A DNA stretch of 14,563 nucleotides. Origin: Desulfobacterales bacterium. GTDB taxonomy: Bacteria; Desulfobacterota; Desulfobacteria; Desulfobacterales; UBA5852. Location of the stretch: assembly GCA_016735415.1 (NCBI GenBank), contig JAERRP010000476.1, positions 1 to 14,563 on the forward strand. Direction: 5' to 3'. Made by a program: the position numbers and the translations under genes. Below the pieces are notes generated by a model. It saw only the letters and a list, made by a program, of their open reading frames with translations. It did not search any database and was not told the DNA's origin. Below, piece by piece: positions 12,688 through 14,563 of the stretch (its first letter is position 1; each line of letters begins with the position of its first letter).

Positions 12688-13857
12688 ATGGGCAAATATA
12701 AAGTTACCAAAACGTATGATGCGATCAACCGCAAGATCAAAGCGGGGGAAGTGGTCGTGGTCACGGCCGAGGAAATGATTGAGATCGTCAAGACGGAAGG
12801 CAAAGTCGAGGCGGCCCGTCATGTGGATGTCGTTACCACGGGTACCTTTGCGCCCATGTGCTCATCAGGGGCCTTTATCAATTTCGGCCATGCGGTGCCG
12901 GGTATCAAGGCCTCCAAAGTCTGGCTCAATAACGTGCCCGCATACGGGGGCATTGCCGCCGTGGATTGTTATATCGGTGTGACGGAAACATGTGAGGATG
13001 ATCCCCTCAACCGCGTCTATCCCGGGGAATTCAACTACGGCGGTGGCCATGTCATCCAGGACCTGGTGGCAGGGAAAACCGTATATCTGAAAGCCCAAGG
13101 CTACGGCACGGACTGCTATCCACGCAAAACGCTGGAAAAAGAGCTCGTTCTCAAATCATTGCCCTATGCCCAGTTGTTCAATCCCCGGAATGCCTACCAG
13201 AACTACAACTGCGCCGTGAATATGTCCACCAGGACGATTTATACCTATATGGGGGCGCTCAAACCCCGCGGGGGCAATGCTAATTATTGTTCGGCCGGCC
13301 AGTTGAGCCCGCTATTCAACGATCCTTATTATAAAACCATTGGTTTCGGCACCCGGATTTTTCTTGGCGGCGGCATCGGTTATGTCACCGGCGCCGGCAC
13401 CCAGCACAAGCCCGGCGTCAAGCGAACCCGGAAAGGAGTGCCGCTGACCCCGGCCGGAACCATCAGTGTGATGGGGGATCTGAAGCGCATGAGCGCCAAA
13501 TGGCTGGTGGGGGCCAGCCTTCAGGGTTACGGTTGCTCCCTATCCGTTGGACTGGGGATACCGATCCCGATTTTGAACGAAGACATGGCCGGATATACCG
13601 CGGTTGCGGATGAGGATCTTTTTACCAATATCGTCGATTACAGCCATGATTATCCCCAAGGGACGGGCCAAACCCTGGGGCAGGTAAGCTATGCGGCGCT
13701 GAAAAGCGGACGAATACGGCTCAAGGGTGAAGAAATCACCACCGTACCGCTCTCGAGTATGGTAAGGGCCAGGGAGATCGCCCAGATGTTGAAAGACTGG
13801 ATCGCCAAGGGTAAGTTCCTGTTAGGCGAGCCCCAGGTGACTTTGCCCAGCGCCTGA
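12688..13857 (+). CDS. Homocysteine biosynthesis protein (HcyBio / DUF39 family)
   Basis: 389 aa from the ATG at 12688, chosen over an in-frame ATG 14 codons upstream because GGGAGAGAGAG precedes it and the family begins near KYKVTKTYDAINRKIK. In methanogens (MA1821 type) and sulfate reducers this family makes homocysteine by sulfur insertion into aspartate semialdehyde. Visible landmarks: FAPMCSSGAFINFGHAVPG with C58, GYGTDCYPRK with C143, FNPRNAYQNYNCAVN, FGTRIFLGGGIGYVTGAGTQ and LQGYGCSLSVGLGIPIPILN. Family work points to conserved cysteines carrying a persulfide; C58 and C143 are the likely ones by context. There is no C-terminal CBS, ferredoxin or NIL domain, and the usual NIL/ferredoxin partner is not adjacent. 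The next gene, thpR, is functionally unrelated. Confidence 0.9.
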   Translation: MGKYKVTKTYDAINRKIKAGEVVVVTAEEMIEIVKTEGKVEAARHVDVVTTGTFAPMCSSGAFINFGHAVPGIKASKVWLNNVPAYGGIAAVDCYIGVTETCEDDPLNRVYPGEFNYGGGHVIQDLVAGKTVYLKAQGYGTDCYPRKTLEKELVLKSLPYAQLFNPRNAYQNYNCAVNMSTRTIYTYMGALKPRGGNANYCSAGQLSPLFNDPYYKTIGFGTRIFLGGGIGYVTGAGTQHKPGVKRTRKGVPLTPAGTISVMGDLKRMSAKWLVGASLQGYGCSLSVGLGIPIPILNEDMAGYTAVADEDLFTNIVDYSHDYPQGTGQTLGQVSYAALKSGRIRLKGEEITTVPLSSMVRAREIAQMLKDWIAKGKFLLGEPQVTLPSA

Positions 13858-13920
13858 AACCTGGCGCGGCCGGTGTGTCAAGGCGACGGGACCGGCGGGA
13901 TTGGTGGAAGGGGGGACGCG

Positions 13921-14487
13921 CTGCGGAGTTTCATTGCGTTTAAGCCTCCGGAGAATATCGAACGGCAGATCGGTAAGCTTCAGGCACATTTGCGTTCGGG
14001 AGGTGTCGGGGCCCGTTGGGTGAGGCCGGCCAATATTCATCTGACCCTCAAATTTTTAGGTGACACGGATTCCACACAGGCCGGGGCGATCAGTGCCGCC
14101 ATGCAGGCGGCGGTTTCCGGACAGCCGCCGCTCAAGCTTACGACCGGAGGGCTGGGCGGTTTCCCAAACCTGACCAGACCAAGGGTTCTGTGGCTGGCCG
14201 TGGCGGCTGATATCGAGCGGTTGCTGACCATACAGGGGCTTTTGGAAGACCATCTGGTCCAATCCGGATTCCCTCGCGATCACCGGCCCTTCCGCGGCCA
14301 TTTAACCATTGGAAGGATTCGCGACCATCAACGATGGACAAACCGGGCGACTGCGTTCGTGCGGTCGATGCAGGCATTGACCGCGCAACCGTTTACAGTG
14401 GACGCATTGATCTGGTATCAAAGCCGACTGCATCCCGGCGGGGTCGAATACACGGAACTGGCCAGGGTCCTGCTGAACGATGGATAG
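13921..14487 (+). CDS. thpR: RNA 2',3'-cyclic phosphodiesterase (LigT/2H family)
   Basis: 188 aa if translation begins at the CTG at 13921. This 2H phosphoesterase hydrolyses 2',3'-cyclic phosphate ends of RNA to 2'-phosphate and can ligate tRNA halves in vitro. The two catalytic HxT motifs are present: HLTLKFLG (H40, T42) and GHLTIGRI (H127, T129), at normal spacing. The N-terminus RSFIAFKPPENIERQI matches the family start (M-R-x-F-I-A). A strong purine-rich ribosome site (GGAAGGGGGG) lies just before the CTG. The only upstream in-frame candidate, GTG at 13873, would add 16 Gly-rich residues and has no Shine-Dalgarno. A CTG start is therefore favoured, though rare. It follows the HcyBio gene by 63 nt on the same strand. 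Confidence 0.9.
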   Translation: MRSFIAFKPPENIERQIGKLQAHLRSGGVGARWVRPANIHLTLKFLGDTDSTQAGAISAAMQAAVSGQPPLKLTTGGLGGFPNLTRPRVLWLAVAADIERLLTIQGLLEDHLVQSGFPRDHRPFRGHLTIGRIRDHQRWTNRATAFVRSMQALTAQPFTVDALIWYQSRLHPGGVEYTELARVLLNDG

Positions 14488-14563
14488 GGGCCGCCCATCC
14501 GATTGACGGGCGCAGACACCGATACCCCCCCCCCCGGGTGTTTTCTCCCCACCCACAACCCCC
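14488..14563. other. Low-complexity C-rich window end
   Basis: After the thpR stop the sequence becomes C-rich, with a run of eleven C (14525-14535), then GGGTGTTTTCT and further CCCC/CCCACC blocks. ACACC before and GGTGT after the C-run could form a short stem followed by TTTT, a possible weak terminator. The homopolymer and biased tail may equally be a poor-quality contig end. Confidence 0.5.

Noticed and set aside
1..14563. CRISPR array, insertion sequence, integrase or toxin-antitoxin pair
   Set aside because: No regularly spaced repeats, transposase motifs, integrase motifs or small paired ORFs of that type were seen on either strand.

Overview
The window reads as a stretch of core chromosome from a Gram-negative bacterium, most likely a sulfate-reducer-type member of the Desulfobacterota (former Deltaproteobacteria). 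Three things point there. It carries LPS-transport genes. It has the order lptC-lptA-lptB-rpoN-hpf-ptsN-rapZ-mannose-type EIIA on one strand, a layout familiar in that group. It also has a DUF39/HcyBio homocysteine-biosynthesis protein, a family typical of sulfate reducers and methanogens. The lineage is an inference from gene content; no rRNA is present.

Layout. Positions 1-1930 are AT-rich: the 5' part of a leftward pyrF, a leftward tRNA-Thr(CGT), and a rightward secreted endonuclease/exonuclease/phosphatase-family protein. A leftward tRNA-Leu(GAG) at 1934-2020 marks an abrupt switch to GC-rich sequence, which continues to the right end. From 10897 down to 1934 nearly everything is transcribed leftward: lptC, lptA, lptB, rpoN, hpf, [terminator + promoter], ptsN, rapZ, a 64-codon ORF coupled to rapZ, manX-like EIIA, rimI (interrupted), gap, tpiA, secG, tRNA-Leu, then a strong intrinsic terminator. 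A 320-nt intergenic region (10898-11217) holds divergent promoter-like elements and a 15-bp inverted repeat. Rightward from there lie a membrane-anchored M23 (LytM) peptidase, the HcyBio protein and thpR, ending in a low-complexity C-rich tail at the window edge.

How the genes work together. LptC/LptA/LptB belong to the LPS export bridge. RpoN (sigma-54), the long-form hibernation factor Hpf, PtsN, RapZ and EIIA-Man form a regulatory block linking nitrogen/carbon PTS phosphorelay, ribosome hibernation and cell-envelope precursor control. gap and tpiA are triose-phosphate glycolysis genes; pgk is not between them. SecG is a subunit of the Sec translocon.

Nothing here looks like a defence island, a biosynthetic cluster or another wholly new system. 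The observations most worth a second look are an in-frame TGA that cuts rimI before its catalytic Tyr, the inverted repeat between the divergent promoters, a right-facing terminator-like hairpin with no gene in front of it, the small ORF coupled to rapZ, a terminator whose U-tract overlaps a promoter -35 ahead of ptsN, and the composition break at the tRNA-Leu 3' end.
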